Shown: piece by piece, positions 45,541 to 54,649 of the stretch | Layout: each line of letters begins with the position of its first letter | How positions within the stretch are numbered: position 1 is the stretch's first letter | Source: Sphingopyxis sp. QXT-31 | Lineage (GTDB): Bacteria > Pseudomonadota > Alphaproteobacteria > Sphingomonadales > Sphingomonadaceae | Direction: 5' to 3' | NCBI RefSeq assembly: GCF_001984035.1 | Contig: NZ_CP019449.1 | Location: forward strand, 2,976,001-3,040,000 | DNA: 64,000 bases | The notes under the pieces: model-generated | Seen by the model: the letters and a program-made list of their open reading frames with translations, nothing else | Told to the model about the DNA's origin: nothing | Database searches by the model: none | Translations under genes and position numbers: made by a program

Positions 45541-45627
45541 GAGTCTGGTTCCGGTGCGGGAGAGGCGGTCGCCCCGATCATAGCAGCATCGCGCCTCATC
45601 GCCACCCCCGCGGTCAGCCCCGCCCGA

Positions 45628-47052
45628 TCAGAAGAGCTCGCCCTGCCCCCGGCCCGGCGCAGCGGGCGGCTTCTTCGCCGCCGGTTTCGCGGCAGCGGTA
45701 GGCGGCGGCGCACCCTCGCCCGCCACGGCGGCGACCTCGCCGTCGGCGAAGGCCAGCCGCAAATGCCCCGCGGCGACGGCCCTCGCGGCGGTCGGGACGA
45801 TCGCCCCCTCGGCGTCGCGCACCATCGCATAACCGCGCGACAGCAAGGCGCGCGGATCGAGCGACGTCAGCAGCCGCCCCAGTCCTTCGAGCAGAGCGCG
45901 GTCGCGGTCCCAGCGCCGCACGAGCAGCGCCGGGCGCAGCGCTCCCGCGCGCGTCGCGAGCCGCTCCGACACCACGGTCAGCCGCTGCCGCTGCGCGCGA
46001 CCCAGCCGGTCGGCCGCATCGTCGAGCCTTTGCCGCTGCGGCGCATAAAGCGCCTCGCGCTTGGGCAAATGCCGCGCCAGCGCCGTGAGCCGCTCGCCCG
46101 CCAGCGCCTGCCGGCGGTTCGCCGCGCCGATCATCCGCCCGCCCCAGCCGGCGAGGATTTCCTGCAGCTCGGCGCGCACCGGCACCGCGATCTCGGCCGC
46201 CGCCGTCGGGGTCGGCGCGCGGCGGTCGGCGGCATAGTCGGCGAGCGTCGTATCGGTCTCGTGCCCGACCGCGCTGATCGTCGGGATGCGGCAGTCGGCG
46301 ATCGCGCGCACGACGACCTCCTCGTTGAAAGCCCACAGATCCTCGATCGACCCGCCGCCGCGCGCGACGATGACGAGGTCGGGGCGCGGCACCGCTCCCC
46401 CTGGTTCGATCGCATCGAAACCGCGCACCGCATTCGCCACCTGCGCCGCGGCGCCGTCGCCTTGCACCAGCACCGGCCAGACGATGACGCGCGTCGGGCA
46501 GCGGTCGGCGAGGCGGTGGAGGATGTCGCGGATCACCGCACCCGTCGGCGAGGTCACGACGCCGATCACGCGCGGCAGATAGGGCAAGGCCTGCTTGCGC
46601 CCCTGGTCGAACAGCCCCTCCGCGCCGAGCCGCGCCTTCAATTTCTCGAAGAGCAGCATCAGCGCGCCCTCGCCCGCGACCTCCAGGCTTTCGACGACGA
46701 GCTGATATTTCGAGCGCCCCGGATAGGTGGTGAGCTTGCCGGTTGCGATCACCTCGATCCCGTCCTCGGGGCGGAAGGCGAGGCGCGCCGCCTGCCCCTT
46801 CCACATCACCATGTCGATCAGTGCATTATCGTCCTTGAGCGCGGCATAGAAATGCCCCGACGCCGCGCGCTTCGTCCCCGACAGCTCGCCGCGCACGCGC
46901 ACGCGCGCAAAGCCGTCCTCGACCGTGCGCTTGATCGCCGCCGACAATTGGCTGACGGACAGTTCGGGTGCATTGTCCCCCGGCGCCGCCTCGGCTAACA
47001 GCCGCGCCGCGGGGTCGGTTTCGGACACCGGATCGGGAAAAGGAACGGTCAT
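45628..47052 (-). CDS. xseA: Exodeoxyribonuclease VII large subunit
   Basis: 474 residues. With XseB it degrades single-stranded DNA from both ends. Residues 30-115 form the OB-fold DNA-binding domain ([20 protein letters not shown]). The catalytic domain holds [20 protein letters not shown] and [16 protein letters not shown], followed by [20 protein letters not shown] and the coiled-coil arm. The C-terminal tail is Ala/Pro/Lys-rich and disordered. Start ATG at 47052 is inside the same CATG as the divergent purD start, so the two start codons overlap. xseB is not visible in the window. Confidence 0.93.
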   Translation of the reverse strand: MTVPFPDPVSETDPAARLLAEAAPGDNAPELSVSQLSAAIKRTVEDGFARVRVRGELSGTKRAASGHFYAALKDDNALIDMVMWKGQAARLAFRPEDGIEVIATGKLTTYPGRSKYQLVVESLEVAGEGALMLLFEKLKARLGAEGLFDQGRKQALPYLPRVIGVVTSPTGAVIRDILHRLADRCPTRVIVWPVLVQGDGAAAQVANAVRGFDAIEPGGAVPRPDLVIVARGGGSIEDLWAFNEEVVVRAIADCRIPTISAVGHETDTTLADYAADRRAPTPTAAAEIAVPVRAELQEILAGWGGRMIGAANRRQALAGERLTALARHLPKREALYAPQRQRLDDAADRLGRAQRQRLTVVSERLATRAGALRPALLVRRWDRDRALLEGLGRLLTSLDPRALLSRGYAMVRDAEGAIVPTAARAVAAGHLRLAFADGEVAAVAGEGAPPPTAAAKPAAKKPPAAPGRGQGELF

Positions 47053-48328
47053 GAATATCCTGCTGGTCGGCTCGGGCGGCCGCGAACATGCGCTGAGCTG
47101 GCAACTGGCGCAATCGGCGAGTTGCGGCAAGCTCTATGCCGCACCAGGCAGCCCAGGGATCGAAGCCTTTGCCGAATGCGTCGCGATTTCGGTCGACGAC
47201 ATCGACGGCCTTGTCGCCTTCTGCACCGCGCACAGCATCGATTTCGTTGTCGTCGGCCCCGAGGCGCCGCTCGTCGCGGGGCTCGCCGACCGGCTGCGCG
47301 CGCTCGGCATCGCGACCTTCGGCCCCGGCGCCGCGGCGGCGCGGCTCGAGGGCAGCAAGGGCTTCACCAAGGACCTGTGCGCCCGCGCGTCCATCCCCAC
47401 CGCCGCCTACGCCCGCTGCACCAGCGCCGAAAAAGCGCATGCCGTGCTTGAAGGCTTCGACATCCCCGTCGTGATCAAGGCCGACGGCCTCGCCGCGGGC
47501 AAGGGCGTCATCATCGCCGAAACCGCCGAAGCGGCCGCCGCCGCGATCGACGACATGTTCGACGGCGCCTTCGGCGGCGCGGGCGCCGAGGTGGTGATCG
47601 AGGAATATATGACCGGCGAGGAGGCGAGCTTCTTCGCGCTCTCCGACGGCAAGAACGTGATGGCCTTCGGCAGCGCGCAGGACCACAAGCGCGTCGGCGA
47701 CGGCGATACCGGCCCCAACACCGGCGGCATGGGCGCCTACAGCCCCGCCCCCGTGCTCACCCCCGAGCTCGAAGCGGCAGTGATGGACCGCATCATCCGC
47801 CCGACCGTGGCGACGCTCGCCGCCGAGGGCACGCCTTACGTTGGCGTCCTCTTCGCGGGACTGATGCTCACCGATCAAGGCCCCAAGCTGATCGAATATA
47901 ACGCCCGCTTCGGCGACCCCGAATGCCAGGTGCTGATGATGCGCTATGCCGGCGACCTCGCCGCATTGCTCCACGCCGCCGCGACGGGCGGGCTCGCCGA
48001 GGCGGCCCCGCCGGCCTTTACCAGCGACTATGCGCTGACCGTGGTGATGGCCGCCAACGGCTATCCCGCGACCCCCAAAAAGGGCGGCGCGATCCGCGGC
48101 ATCGCCGACGCCGAAAGAGGCGGCGTGCGCGTTTTCCACGCGGGCACCGCGCGCGACGGCGACACGATCGTCGCCGCGGGGGGCCGCGTGCTCAATGTCA
48201 CCGCGACCGGGCGCAGCGTCACCGAGGCGCAGGCGCGCGCCTATGCCGCGGTCGACCGGCTCGATTTCGCGACCGGCTTCTGCCGCCGCGATATCGGCTG
48301 GCGCGAGGTCGCGCGCGAGGCGGAATGA
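47051..48328 (+). CDS. purD: Phosphoribosylamine-glycine ligase
   Basis: 425-residue ATP-grasp enzyme of purine synthesis (EC 6.3.4.13) that joins glycine to phosphoribosylamine. The N-terminus [17 protein letters not shown] is canonical and fixes the start at 47051. ATP-grasp blocks [11 protein letters not shown] and [17 protein letters not shown], and the motif [20 protein letters not shown] (two glycine loops), are intact. AAGGA stands about 6 nt upstream, inside the xseA coding sequence; the purD promoter must also lie in xseA. A 60-nt gap separates it from the next gene. Confidence 0.95.
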   Translation: MNILLVGSGGREHALSWQLAQSASCGKLYAAPGSPGIEAFAECVAISVDDIDGLVAFCTAHSIDFVVVGPEAPLVAGLADRLRALGIATFGPGAAAARLEGSKGFTKDLCARASIPTAAYARCTSAEKAHAVLEGFDIPVVIKADGLAAGKGVIIAETAEAAAAAIDDMFDGAFGGAGAEVVIEEYMTGEEASFFALSDGKNVMAFGSAQDHKRVGDGDTGPNTGGMGAYSPAPVLTPELEAAVMDRIIRPTVATLAAEGTPYVGVLFAGLMLTDQGPKLIEYNARFGDPECQVLMMRYAGDLAALLHAAATGGLAEAAPPAFTSDYALTVVMAANGYPATPKKGGAIRGIADAERGGVRVFHAGTARDGDTIVAAGGRVLNVTATGRSVTEAQARAYAAVDRLDFATGFCRRDIGWREVAREAE

Positions 48329-48388
48329 GCGAAGCTGGACGGCGCGGACGCGCGCGCATAGGCTGACCGGAACACGAGGGAGACTATC

Positions 48389-49120
48389 ATGGCGTGGCTT
48401 CAGGAAAATTATGTCATCGCGGTCGTCGGGCTCGTCGTCGCGATCGTGCTGCTGTGGTTCCTCTTCGGCCGCAAGAAGGCCGAGGATGTCGCGCCGCCGG
48501 TGGCACCGCCCGCCGAACCCAAGAAGCCGCTCGAAGCCGTGAAGCCCGAGATCGTCGCGGCCGAACCCGCGCGCTTCAAGCCCAAGGAACCGGCACCAGC
48601 GCCCGCTGCCCCGGTAGCTCCAGCGCCGACCCCGCTAGCTGAAGCACCGCCTCCGGCCGCAGCGCCCGTCGAGCCCGAACCGCAGCCGGCCCCGCCCGAA
48701 ACGCCGCCCGCCCCGGCCGCACCCGTCGCCGAGGCCGAACCGGCACCCGCAGAAGCCGCGCCCGTCGAACCGGTCGAGGCCATCCCGTCGGCAGCCCTGG
48801 CACCGACGCCCGAACCCGAGCCTGCTGCCGCGCCGGAACCGGCTCCAGCTCCGGCTCCAGCCGCCGCCAAGGCCGACAATCTGCAACTGATCAAGGGGCT
48901 CGGCCCCAAGCTCGCGGGCCTGCTGAACGGGCTCGGCGTCACCGGCTTCCAGCAGATCGCCGACTGGACCGACGCCGATATTGCCGCGATCGACCCCCAA
49001 CTCGGCGCCTTCCAGGGGCGCATTGCACGCGACAATTTCGTCGATCAGGCGACCTATCTGGCGCGCGGCGACAAGGCCGGGTTCGAATCGAAATATGGCG
49101 CGCTGGGGGGCGAGCTGTAA
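48389..49120 (+). CDS. Membrane-anchored protein with a C-terminal helix-hairpin-helix domain
   Basis: 243 residues in three parts. A membrane segment (ENYVIAVVGLVVAIVLLWFLFG, residues 6-27) is followed by a basic patch. A long Pro/Ala/Glu linker spans about 35-160. A compact domain at 163-243 contains LQLIKGLGPKLAGLLNGLGV and TGFQQIADWTDADIAAID, the pattern of a non-specific helix-hairpin-helix (as in DUF4332 or the NADH-quinone subunit-E-like tails). The linker would hold the domain well into the cytoplasm. DNA binding at the membrane is possible but unproved. GAGGGAG stands before the ATG. Confidence 0.75.
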   Translation: MAWLQENYVIAVVGLVVAIVLLWFLFGRKKAEDVAPPVAPPAEPKKPLEAVKPEIVAAEPARFKPKEPAPAPAAPVAPAPTPLAEAPPPAAAPVEPEPQPAPPETPPAPAAPVAEAEPAPAEAAPVEPVEAIPSAALAPTPEPEPAAAPEPAPAPAPAAAKADNLQLIKGLGPKLAGLLNGLGVTGFQQIADWTDADIAAIDPQLGAFQGRIARDNFVDQATYLARGDKAGFESKYGALGGEL

Positions 49121-49124
49121 CGAC

Positions 49125-49148
49125 AGGTTTCGACCGATTGCAGACATT
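49125..49148 (+). repeat. Fragment of a dispersed sphingomonad repeat (reads RFRPIADI)
   Basis: AGGTTTCGACCGATTGCAGA (49125-49144) and the next four bases read RFRPIADI in one frame. From memory, this string recurs as an accidental tail on many predicted proteins in sphingomonads, so I take it for a dispersed non-coding repeat. It immediately precedes the AT-rich lipoprotein gene. Confidence 0.4.
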
Positions 49149-49171
49149 GGAAATCGACCTAAATTGAGCAA

Positions 49172-49603
49172 ATGAGATTTCTGACGGTTTTCGCATTCCT
49201 TCTTCTGGCTTCCTGCGGCGGTGAGACGCACAGCAGCCTCTGCGATTTGGATCAAAATTTTCAAGGCTCCGAGGGCGACGATGTCACGTTTGATGCGATG
49301 CTGGTCAGAGGTAGTCAGCATGTACCCGCGATGGTGGTAGATAAAAAATGCTGGAAAGGAATTGCTGTGAACCCGAGCAACTCCTCACAGGAATTCCAAC
49401 GAGCCTTCGATGCTCCCGGCACATTCAACAAATCTGCAAAAATATCCGGTCGGATCGTTACTCATCAAGATAGAACTTGGCTGGTAATCTTAGAGACGGA
49501 CCGAATAGAAATTGGACCCGCAATGACGGCGAGCGAGGAAAGCCGGTTCGTTCAGAAAATGATTCGTGAACGAAACGAATATGTTGCCTCGCGTCATCCA
49601 TAA
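49172..49603 (+). CDS. Low-GC small lipoprotein
   Basis: 143 residues. The signal FLTVFAFLLLASC ends in a perfect lipobox (LASC), so the mature protein is a lipid-anchored envelope protein. The mature part begins GGETHSSLCDLDQNF and includes DDVTFDAMLVRGSQ and ISGRIVTHQDRTWLVILETD, a beta-rich pattern. I do not recognise a family. Base composition is visibly AT-richer than the flanks, and codon use differs, which suggests recent transfer. It is bracketed by repeat-like DNA (RFRPIADI piece upstream). No clear Shine-Dalgarno. Confidence 0.7.
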   Translation: MRFLTVFAFLLLASCGGETHSSLCDLDQNFQGSEGDDVTFDAMLVRGSQHVPAMVVDKKCWKGIAVNPSNSSQEFQRAFDAPGTFNKSAKISGRIVTHQDRTWLVILETDRIEIGPAMTASEESRFVQKMIRERNEYVASRHP

Positions 49604-49701
49604 GGCAATATCAACGTCCGCTAACCACCCCAAATCCGCCCCCTCCACCGCCCCCGAAATAATCCTTTCCTAAATTATCCCGCTATGTTCCAAACTGGCA
49701 G

Positions 49702-50130
49702 ATGGAACGTCCCGACTCGCCCGTCCCGCTGCTCGCCGGCACCTGCCTCACCTTCACCCCCGTGGCCGCACAGCGCCGCCGCGCCGACGGCTGGACGCCC
49801 GAAATCCAGTTATGCTTCATCCGCGCCCTCGAGGCGATGGGCTCGGTCGGGCGCGCGGCGAAGGCGGTCGGCATGGGGGGCCGCTCGGCCTATCGCCTGC
49901 GCGACCGCCCCGGCGCCGAATGCTTTGCGGTTGCGTGGGACCGCGCCCTCTCGATGGGCCGGATGCGCCAGTTCGATTATGCGATGGGCCGCGCGCTCAA
50001 CGGGGTCACCACCGTGCGCGTGCTGCGCGGCGGCGCGGTCGATGTCAGCGGCGGCCCCGACATGGACATCGTCCGCGCCGCGCTGCGCGAGGACGCAGCG
50101 CCGCTTAAAGCCACAAAGGACACAATTTGA
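49702..50130 (+). CDS. Hypothetical protein with a helix-turn-helix-like region
   Basis: 142 residues. Residues 30-85 (EIQLCFIRALEAMGSVGRAA then VGMGGRSAYRLRDRPGAE) read like a helix-turn-helix similar to that of phage terminase small subunits or sphingomonad regulators. No signal or membrane segment. The last eight codons (LKATKDTI and the stop) lie inside the palindromic element at 50106-50160, so the C-terminus is supplied by a repeat. A frame beginning at 49685 overlaps but does not look coding. DNA binding is plausible; the function is unknown. Confidence 0.6.
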   Translation: MERPDSPVPLLAGTCLTFTPVAAQRRRADGWTPEIQLCFIRALEAMGSVGRAAKAVGMGGRSAYRLRDRPGAECFAVAWDRALSMGRMRQFDYAMGRALNGVTTVRVLRGGAVDVSGGPDMDIVRAALREDAAPLKATKDTI

Positions 50131-50160
50131 ATAAGCGCATGCGGGGCTTTTGTGGCTTTA
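50106..50160. repeat. Palindromic element overlapping the end of a gene
   Basis: TAAAGCCACAAA (50106-50117) and TTTTGTGGCTTTA (50148-50160) are inverted repeats of 12 bp with a 30-nt loop. The left arm encodes the end of the gene at 49702-50130. It lies between converging genes. Confidence 0.7.
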
Positions 50161-50175
50161 GGCCGCCGACCGGCC

Positions 50176-51498
50176 CTATTCGGCCTCGTCGCCCTTCGGC
50201 TTGACGATCTCGCTGACCAGCAATTTGTCGATCTTGCGCCCGTCCATGTCGACGATCTCGAAGCGCCAGCCACGATCCTTGAACACCTCGCCCTCCTTGG
50301 GCAGATGCTTCAGGATCGCCAGCGCATGGCCCGCGGCGGTCGCATAGTCGCGGTCCTCGCCGAGCTCGATGCCCAGCCGCTCGGCCATCTGGTCGGCGGG
50401 CATCGATCCCGCGATCAGCAGGCTGCCGTCCTCGCGCTCGACGACAAAAGGCTCGCTGCCGATATCCTGGTCCGACGCGAATTCGCCGGCGATCGCCGAG
50501 AGCAGGTCGGCGGGGGTCACCATGCCTTCGAAATGGCCATATTCGTCGTGGACGAGCAGCACTGGCACCTCGGCGACACGCAGGCTTTCGAGCGCATCCA
50601 TCGCGTCGATCTGGTCGTGGATCACCACGGCGCGGCGGGTGAGCTGTTCGAGGTCGAGCGTCTCGCCGCGGAACAGCGCCGCCGCGATGTCGCGCGCCTG
50701 CACCACGCCGACGATGTCGTCGACCGAACCGCGCGCGACGGGCAGGCGGCTGTGCGGGCTTTCGAGCAGCCGCGCGCGCACCGCGTCGTCGTCCGACGCG
50801 ATGTCGATCCAGTCGACCTCGGTCCGCGGAGTCATCACCTCGCGCACCGGGCGGTCGGCGAGGCGCACGACGCCCGAGATGATCGCGCGTTCGCTTTCCT
50901 CGATCACCCCCGATTTGGACGCTTCGGCGACGATCAGGTGAAGCTCCTCGGCGGTGACCCGATCCTCCGATTCGCGGCTGAGGCCGAGGATGCGAAAGAC
51001 GAGGCCCGAGCTGGCGTCGAGCAGCCAGACCAGCGGCGCGCCGATCTTCGACAGCCACAGCATCGGTACCGCCATGACGATCGCGATACGCTCGGGGGCG
51101 CGCAGCGCAAATTGCTTCGGCACCAGCTCGCCCGCGATCAGCGAAAAATAGGTGGTGATGACGATCACGACCGCAAAACCCGTCGTCAGCGCCGTTTCAT
51201 CGTCGAGACCGAACCAGGATTGCAGGCGGTCTCCGACCGGCCCGCCGAGGCTGGCACCCGAATAGGCGCCTGCCAAAATGCCGATCAGCGTGATACCGAC
51301 CTGCACGGTCGAGAGGAAGCGACCCGGATCGGCGGCCAGTTGCCGTGCGACCGCGGCGCCGCGGCTCCCCCGCTTTTCCGCGGCTTGCAACCGCGGCTGG
51401 CGGGCGGAGACGATCGCCAGTTCGGACATCGCGAACACGCCGTTGAGGAGGATCAGCACGGCGATGATCGCCACGTCACCCCAGGGAAAAGGGGTCAT
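50176..51498 (-). CDS. CNNM/CorC-type membrane protein with CBS pair
   Basis: 440 residues. DUF21 membrane domain with four segments (IIAVLILLNGVFAMSELAIV, VQVGITLIGILAGAY, FAVVIVITTYFSLIAGELVP, IVMAVPMLWLSKIGAPLVWL), then a tandem CBS domain (from about residue 215: REVMTPRTEVDWIDIA and VPVLLVHDEYGHFEGMVTPA), then a C-terminal CorC_HlyC domain with GRWRF-like IGSEPFVVEREDGSLLIAGS and GDRAYATAAGHAL-type blocks. Members are magnesium or cobalt efflux or transport proteins of the hemolysin-C family. The exact ion is not evident. Overlapping-strand neighbours are shared only by the palindrome at its 3' side. Confidence 0.88.
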   Translation of the reverse strand: MTPFPWGDVAIIAVLILLNGVFAMSELAIVSARQPRLQAAEKRGSRGAAVARQLAADPGRFLSTVQVGITLIGILAGAYSGASLGGPVGDRLQSWFGLDDETALTTGFAVVIVITTYFSLIAGELVPKQFALRAPERIAIVMAVPMLWLSKIGAPLVWLLDASSGLVFRILGLSRESEDRVTAEELHLIVAEASKSGVIEESERAIISGVVRLADRPVREVMTPRTEVDWIDIASDDDAVRARLLESPHSRLPVARGSVDDIVGVVQARDIAAALFRGETLDLEQLTRRAVVIHDQIDAMDALESLRVAEVPVLLVHDEYGHFEGMVTPADLLSAIAGEFASDQDIGSEPFVVEREDGSLLIAGSMPADQMAERLGIELGEDRDYATAAGHALAILKHLPKEGEVFKDRGWRFEIVDMDGRKIDKLLVSEIVKPKGDEAE

Positions 51499-51627
51499 CT
51501 GTTTCGCGTCCGGCGCCTGCGCGCCCGCCCCCTGTCAGCTTCGGTCATGGCCCCGCTATAGGCGAAAGCGGCCCCGCTGCACAATGGGCGCGCTGGTGCC
51601 GGCTAAGGCCAGGTTCAGGCGACGAAT

Positions 51628-51652
51628 GGAACCAGAGGCGCGGCCGGATGTT
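51628..51652 (+). promoter_or_regulatory. EcfG-like stress promoter upstream of the OmpA lipoprotein
   Basis: GGAAC (51628-51632) and TGTT (51649-51652) are separated by 16 nt, close to the alphaproteobacterial general-stress consensus GGAAC-N16-17-CGTT. It lies about 60 nt upstream of the start at 51712. Confidence 0.35.
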
Positions 51653-51711
51653 ATCGGCAGAGCGACAGCAACGCCCGCAATCAGCGGGCCGCGCAAAAAG
51701 GGAGCGCATCA

Positions 51712-52401
51712 ATGAATATCAAGACCATCAAACTCGCCGCGCTGGCGGGCATCGCCGCTGTGGGCTTGTCGGCCTGCGTCACCGATCCGGTGACCGGCGA
51801 GAAGAAGATTTCGAACGCTGCCATCGGCGGTGTCGGCGGTGCGCTCGGCGGCTATCTGCTCGGCGACCTGATCGGCGGCAAGAACAGCCGCACCGAGGAA
51901 ATCGTCGGCGCGGGCATCGGCGCGGTCGCCGGCGCGGGCGTCGGCTACTATATGGACCAGCAGGAAAAGAAATTGCGCGAGCGCACCGCGGGCACCGGCA
52001 TCGACGTCGAGCGCCAAGGCGACCAGCTGGTGCTCAACATGCCCGGCGACGTGACCTTCGATTACAACAGCGCGCTGGTGAAATCGCAGTTCCGCAGCGC
52101 GCTCGACAATGTCGCCGCGACTCTCGCCGAATATCCGTCGACCTATATCGACGTCTATGGCCACACCGATTCGACCGGCAGCGACAGCTATAACCAGGGA
52201 TTGTCCGAGCGCCGCGCGTCGTCGGTCGCCGACTATCTGGCGGGCCGCGGCATCCAGCGCGCGCGCGTCGCGACGATGGGCTTCGGCGAATCGCAGCTCA
52301 AATGCTCGCCCGAGCGCGGCGAGGCCGATTATCAGTGCAACCGCCGCGTCGAAATCCGCATCGCGCCGGTGACGCAGAACGACGTCAACAACGCACGCTG
52401 A
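51712..52401 (+). CDS. OmpA-family lipoprotein with glycine-zipper domain
   Basis: 229 residues. Signal peptide with lipobox (GLSAC), a glycine-zipper segment (AAIGGVGGALGGYLLGDLIGGK, then AGIGAVAGAGVGYYM), and an OmpA peptidoglycan-binding domain (about 110-215: VTFDYNSALVKSQFRSALDN, YGHTDSTGSDSYNQGLSERR, with the NRRVEIRI motif). It is anchored to the outer membrane and binds peptidoglycan, giving envelope stability. GGGAG stands before the ATG. A strong terminator follows. A stress-type promoter may drive it. Confidence 0.92.
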   Translation: MNIKTIKLAALAGIAAVGLSACVTDPVTGEKKISNAAIGGVGGALGGYLLGDLIGGKNSRTEEIVGAGIGAVAGAGVGYYMDQQEKKLRERTAGTGIDVERQGDQLVLNMPGDVTFDYNSALVKSQFRSALDNVAATLAEYPSTYIDVYGHTDSTGSDSYNQGLSERRASSVADYLAGRGIQRARVATMGFGESQLKCSPERGEADYQCNRRVEIRIAPVTQNDVNNAR

Positions 52402-52423
52402 TCATAGTCCAGTGGATGGAAGG

Positions 52424-52456
52424 GAGGGCGTCGCCTGCGGGCGGCGCCCTCTTTTT
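52424..52456 (+). terminator. Rho-independent terminator after the OmpA lipoprotein
   Basis: GAGGGCGTCGCC and GGCGGCGCCCTC form a near-perfect stem with a TGCG loop, followed by TTTTT. It overlaps the 3' end of the converging marC gene. Confidence 0.9.
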
Positions 52457-53081
52457 ACGCCAGGTTGAAGCTGGCCTTGATGCCGTCGATCACGAACTGC
52501 GCGGCGAGCGCCGCAAGCAGTACGCCAAGCAGGCGCGTGATCACCGCCTCGCCCTTGTTGCCGATCAGCCGCATCAGCGGCCCCGCGGCGAGCAGCGCGG
52601 CGAGCGTCAGCAGCAGCACGAGCAGCAGCGCGCCGAAGATCACGAAGGCGCGGTCGAGCCCGTTGTTCTGCGACACCAGCAGCATAACCGAGGCAATCGA
52701 GCCCGGCCCCGCGAGCATCGGCATCGCCATCGGAAAGACCGAGACGTCCTCGACCTCAGGGGTCGCCTTGACCTTTTCGGCGCGCTGTTCGCGGCGCTCG
52801 GTGCGCTTTTCGAACACCATGTCGATCGCGATGATGAACAGCATCAGCCCGCCCGCGATGCGGAAGCTGTCGAGGTCGATGTGGAGGAAGCTCAGCAGCG
52901 CCTCGCCGAACATCGCGAAGAAAACGAGGATGCCGCCCGCGATGATCGTCGCGCGGATCGCCATCGAGCGCCGCTGCGCCGCGCTCGCCCCCGTCGTCAG
53001 GCTGGCATAGATCGGCGCGCAGCCCGGCGGATCGATCACCACGAAGAGCGTGACGAAGGCCGAGATGAAGAGATCGATCAC
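52455..53081 (-). CDS. MarC-family integral membrane protein
   Basis: 208 residues with about six membrane segments, of the MarC/UPF0056 family: FVTLFVVIDPPGCAPIYASL at the start, the acidic FRIAGGLMLFIIAIDMVFEK, and VFPMAMPMLAGPGSIASVML. The family's role is unclear despite its name; drug resistance is not established. Start is GTG at 53081: GTGA overlaps the upstream lipoprotein stop by 4 nt. Last gene of a minus-strand run from argB (argB, yggT, folD, lipoprotein, marC). Confidence 0.88.
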   Translation of the reverse strand: MIDLFISAFVTLFVVIDPPGCAPIYASLTTGASAAQRRSMAIRATIIAGGILVFFAMFGEALLSFLHIDLDSFRIAGGLMLFIIAIDMVFEKRTERREQRAEKVKATPEVEDVSVFPMAMPMLAGPGSIASVMLLVSQNNGLDRAFVIFGALLLVLLLTLAALLAAGPLMRLIGNKGEAVITRLLGVLLAALAAQFVIDGIKASFNLA

Positions 53082-53749
53082 GGCTGTTTGGGCGCCGCGA
53101 CCTGGTCGTCGATTACCGGCGCCATCGCGCCGCCGTCCCACAGGCGGATGGTGATCCGCCGCGATCCGTCAGGGCGGACGACCGAGGTCCAGCTCAGCGT
53201 CTGGTCGGGCGACAGGCCGACCGCGCGGTCCTCGCCCTCGGCGCCCGCGTCGAGCGCGACGCCGGGGCGCGTGCCGCACACCGCCTGCTTCGAATCGATG
53301 AAGTCGGGCGCCACGCGCGGCGTCGCCAGCTCGTCGCCATGATCGGCCGTCCAGAGCGTCTTGCCGCTCTTCGGATCGCGCAGCCACACGGTCGTGAAAT
53401 AGCCGTTCGCCGGCCCCTTCTGCCACGCACCGGTGGTGACGCCGACATTGCCGTCGCAGCTGACATAGACCGCGTGCGGCTGCCATTTGACCGCCTCGGC
53501 GGGATCCTTTTGCGTGCGCAGCCAGTCGCGCGCCTTCACCCGCTGCGGCACGAACATCACGGCATCGGGCGCCGACGTCTCGCGGAACGCCGTCCACTGC
53601 CCCCTTTCCTGCGCGAGGCGGGCGAAGCCGATCTCGGCGGCGACGAAGCCGCTGGGATTGGGACCGAGCGGGCGGTTGCGGATATCGTCGGGCTGGCCCG
53701 CGCAGCCGGCGAGCGCGAGGGCGAGCGAAGCGGAAAGCAGCAAGCGCAT
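53078..53749 (-). CDS. Lipoprotein with SnoaL/NTF2-like domain
   Basis: 223 residues. Signal peptide LLLSASLALALAGC with the lipobox LAGC. The mature part resembles DUF4440-type NTF2-like folds: FARLAQERGQWTAFRETSAP and AVYVSCDGNVGVTTGAWQKG, then a strand-rich end (GYFTTVWLRDPKSGKTLWTA). Such domains bind small molecules or lack activity. It overlaps folD by 1 nt (TGATG) and marC by 4 nt, so it is embedded in the operon. The precise function is unknown. Confidence 0.75.
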   Translation of the reverse strand: MRLLLSASLALALAGCAGQPDDIRNRPLGPNPSGFVAAEIGFARLAQERGQWTAFRETSAPDAVMFVPQRVKARDWLRTQKDPAEAVKWQPHAVYVSCDGNVGVTTGAWQKGPANGYFTTVWLRDPKSGKTLWTADHGDELATPRVAPDFIDSKQAVCGTRPGVALDAGAEGEDRAVGLSPDQTLSWTSVVRPDGSRRITIRLWDGGAMAPVIDDQVAAPKQP

Positions 53750-54645
53750 CAGAAACCCTCCGGATCGGTCAGCCCGGCGCGGCGATGCGCGGCGACGAGC
53801 GTGTTGCGTAGCAGGCAGGCGATGGTCATCGGGCCGACCCCGCCCGGAACCGGCGTGATCGCCGAAGCGAGCGGCAGCACCGACGCATAGTCGACGTCAC
53901 CGACCAGCCGCCCCTTGGCCTCGCCCTCGGCCGGCGCAAGGCGGTTGATGCCGACGTCGATCACGACCGCGCCCGGCTTGATCCAGTCCCCCTTGACCAT
54001 TTCGGCGCGGCCCACCGCTGCGACGACGATATCGGCGCGGCGGACGAGGTCCGCAAGATCCTTCGTCCGGCTGTGCGCCATGGTGACGGTCGCGTTCGCA
54101 CCGAGCAGCAGCGCCGCCATCGGCTTGCCGACGAGGATCGAGCGGCCGATCACCACCGCGTCCTTGCCCGACAGATCGCCGAGCCGGTCCTGGAGCAGCA
54201 GTAGGCAGCCATAGGGCGTGCACGGCACCATGCCGGGGATGCCGAGCGCGAGGCGGCCGGCGCTGACCGGGGTCAGCCCATCGACGTCCTTGCCGGGATC
54301 GATCGTCGCGACCGCCGCCTGTTCGTCGAGATGGGCGGGGAGCGGGAGCTGGAGGAGGATGCCGTCGACCGCTTCGTCGGCGTTGAGCTGCTCAAGCAGC
54401 GCCTCGACCTCGGCCCGCGTCGCGCTGGCGGGCAGGCGATGCTCGAAGCTTGCCATGCCGGCGGCGAGCGTCGCCTTGCCCTTCGAGCCGACATAGACCG
54501 CGCTCGCCGGATCGTCGCCGACGAGCACGACCGCGAGCCCGGGGACGCGCCCGGCTGCGGCTTTGAAGGCGGGCACCGCGTCGGCGATGCGCGCGCGCAG
54601 TCCCGCGGCGAAGGCCTTGCCGTCGATGACATGCGCGTCACTCAT
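53749..54645 (-). CDS. folD: Methylenetetrahydrofolate dehydrogenase/cyclohydrolase
   Basis: 298 residues. Interconverts methylene-, methenyl- and formyl-tetrahydrofolate with NADP. The catalytic Tyr51 and Lys55 are in [11 protein letters not shown]. The substrate loop [12 protein letters not shown] and the NADP-binding [15 protein letters not shown] are intact. Starts 4 nt after the yggT stop codon, and its stop overlaps the next start (TGATG), so it lies in a tight operon. Confidence 0.95.
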   Translation of the reverse strand: MSDAHVIDGKAFAAGLRARIADAVPAFKAAAGRVPGLAVVLVGDDPASAVYVGSKGKATLAAGMASFEHRLPASATRAEVEALLEQLNADEAVDGILLQLPLPAHLDEQAAVATIDPGKDVDGLTPVSAGRLALGIPGMVPCTPYGCLLLLQDRLGDLSGKDAVVIGRSILVGKPMAALLLGANATVTMAHSRTKDLADLVRRADIVVAAVGRAEMVKGDWIKPGAVVIDVGINRLAPAEGEAKGRLVGDVDYASVLPLASAITPVPGGVGPMTIACLLRNTLVAAHRRAGLTDPEGF

Positions 54646-54649
54646 CGGA

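Noticed and set aside
48590-48870. Pro/Ala-rich stretch that looks like a tandem repeat array
   Set aside because: The units are irregular. It is a disordered linker within one protein, not a CRISPR or VNTR array.
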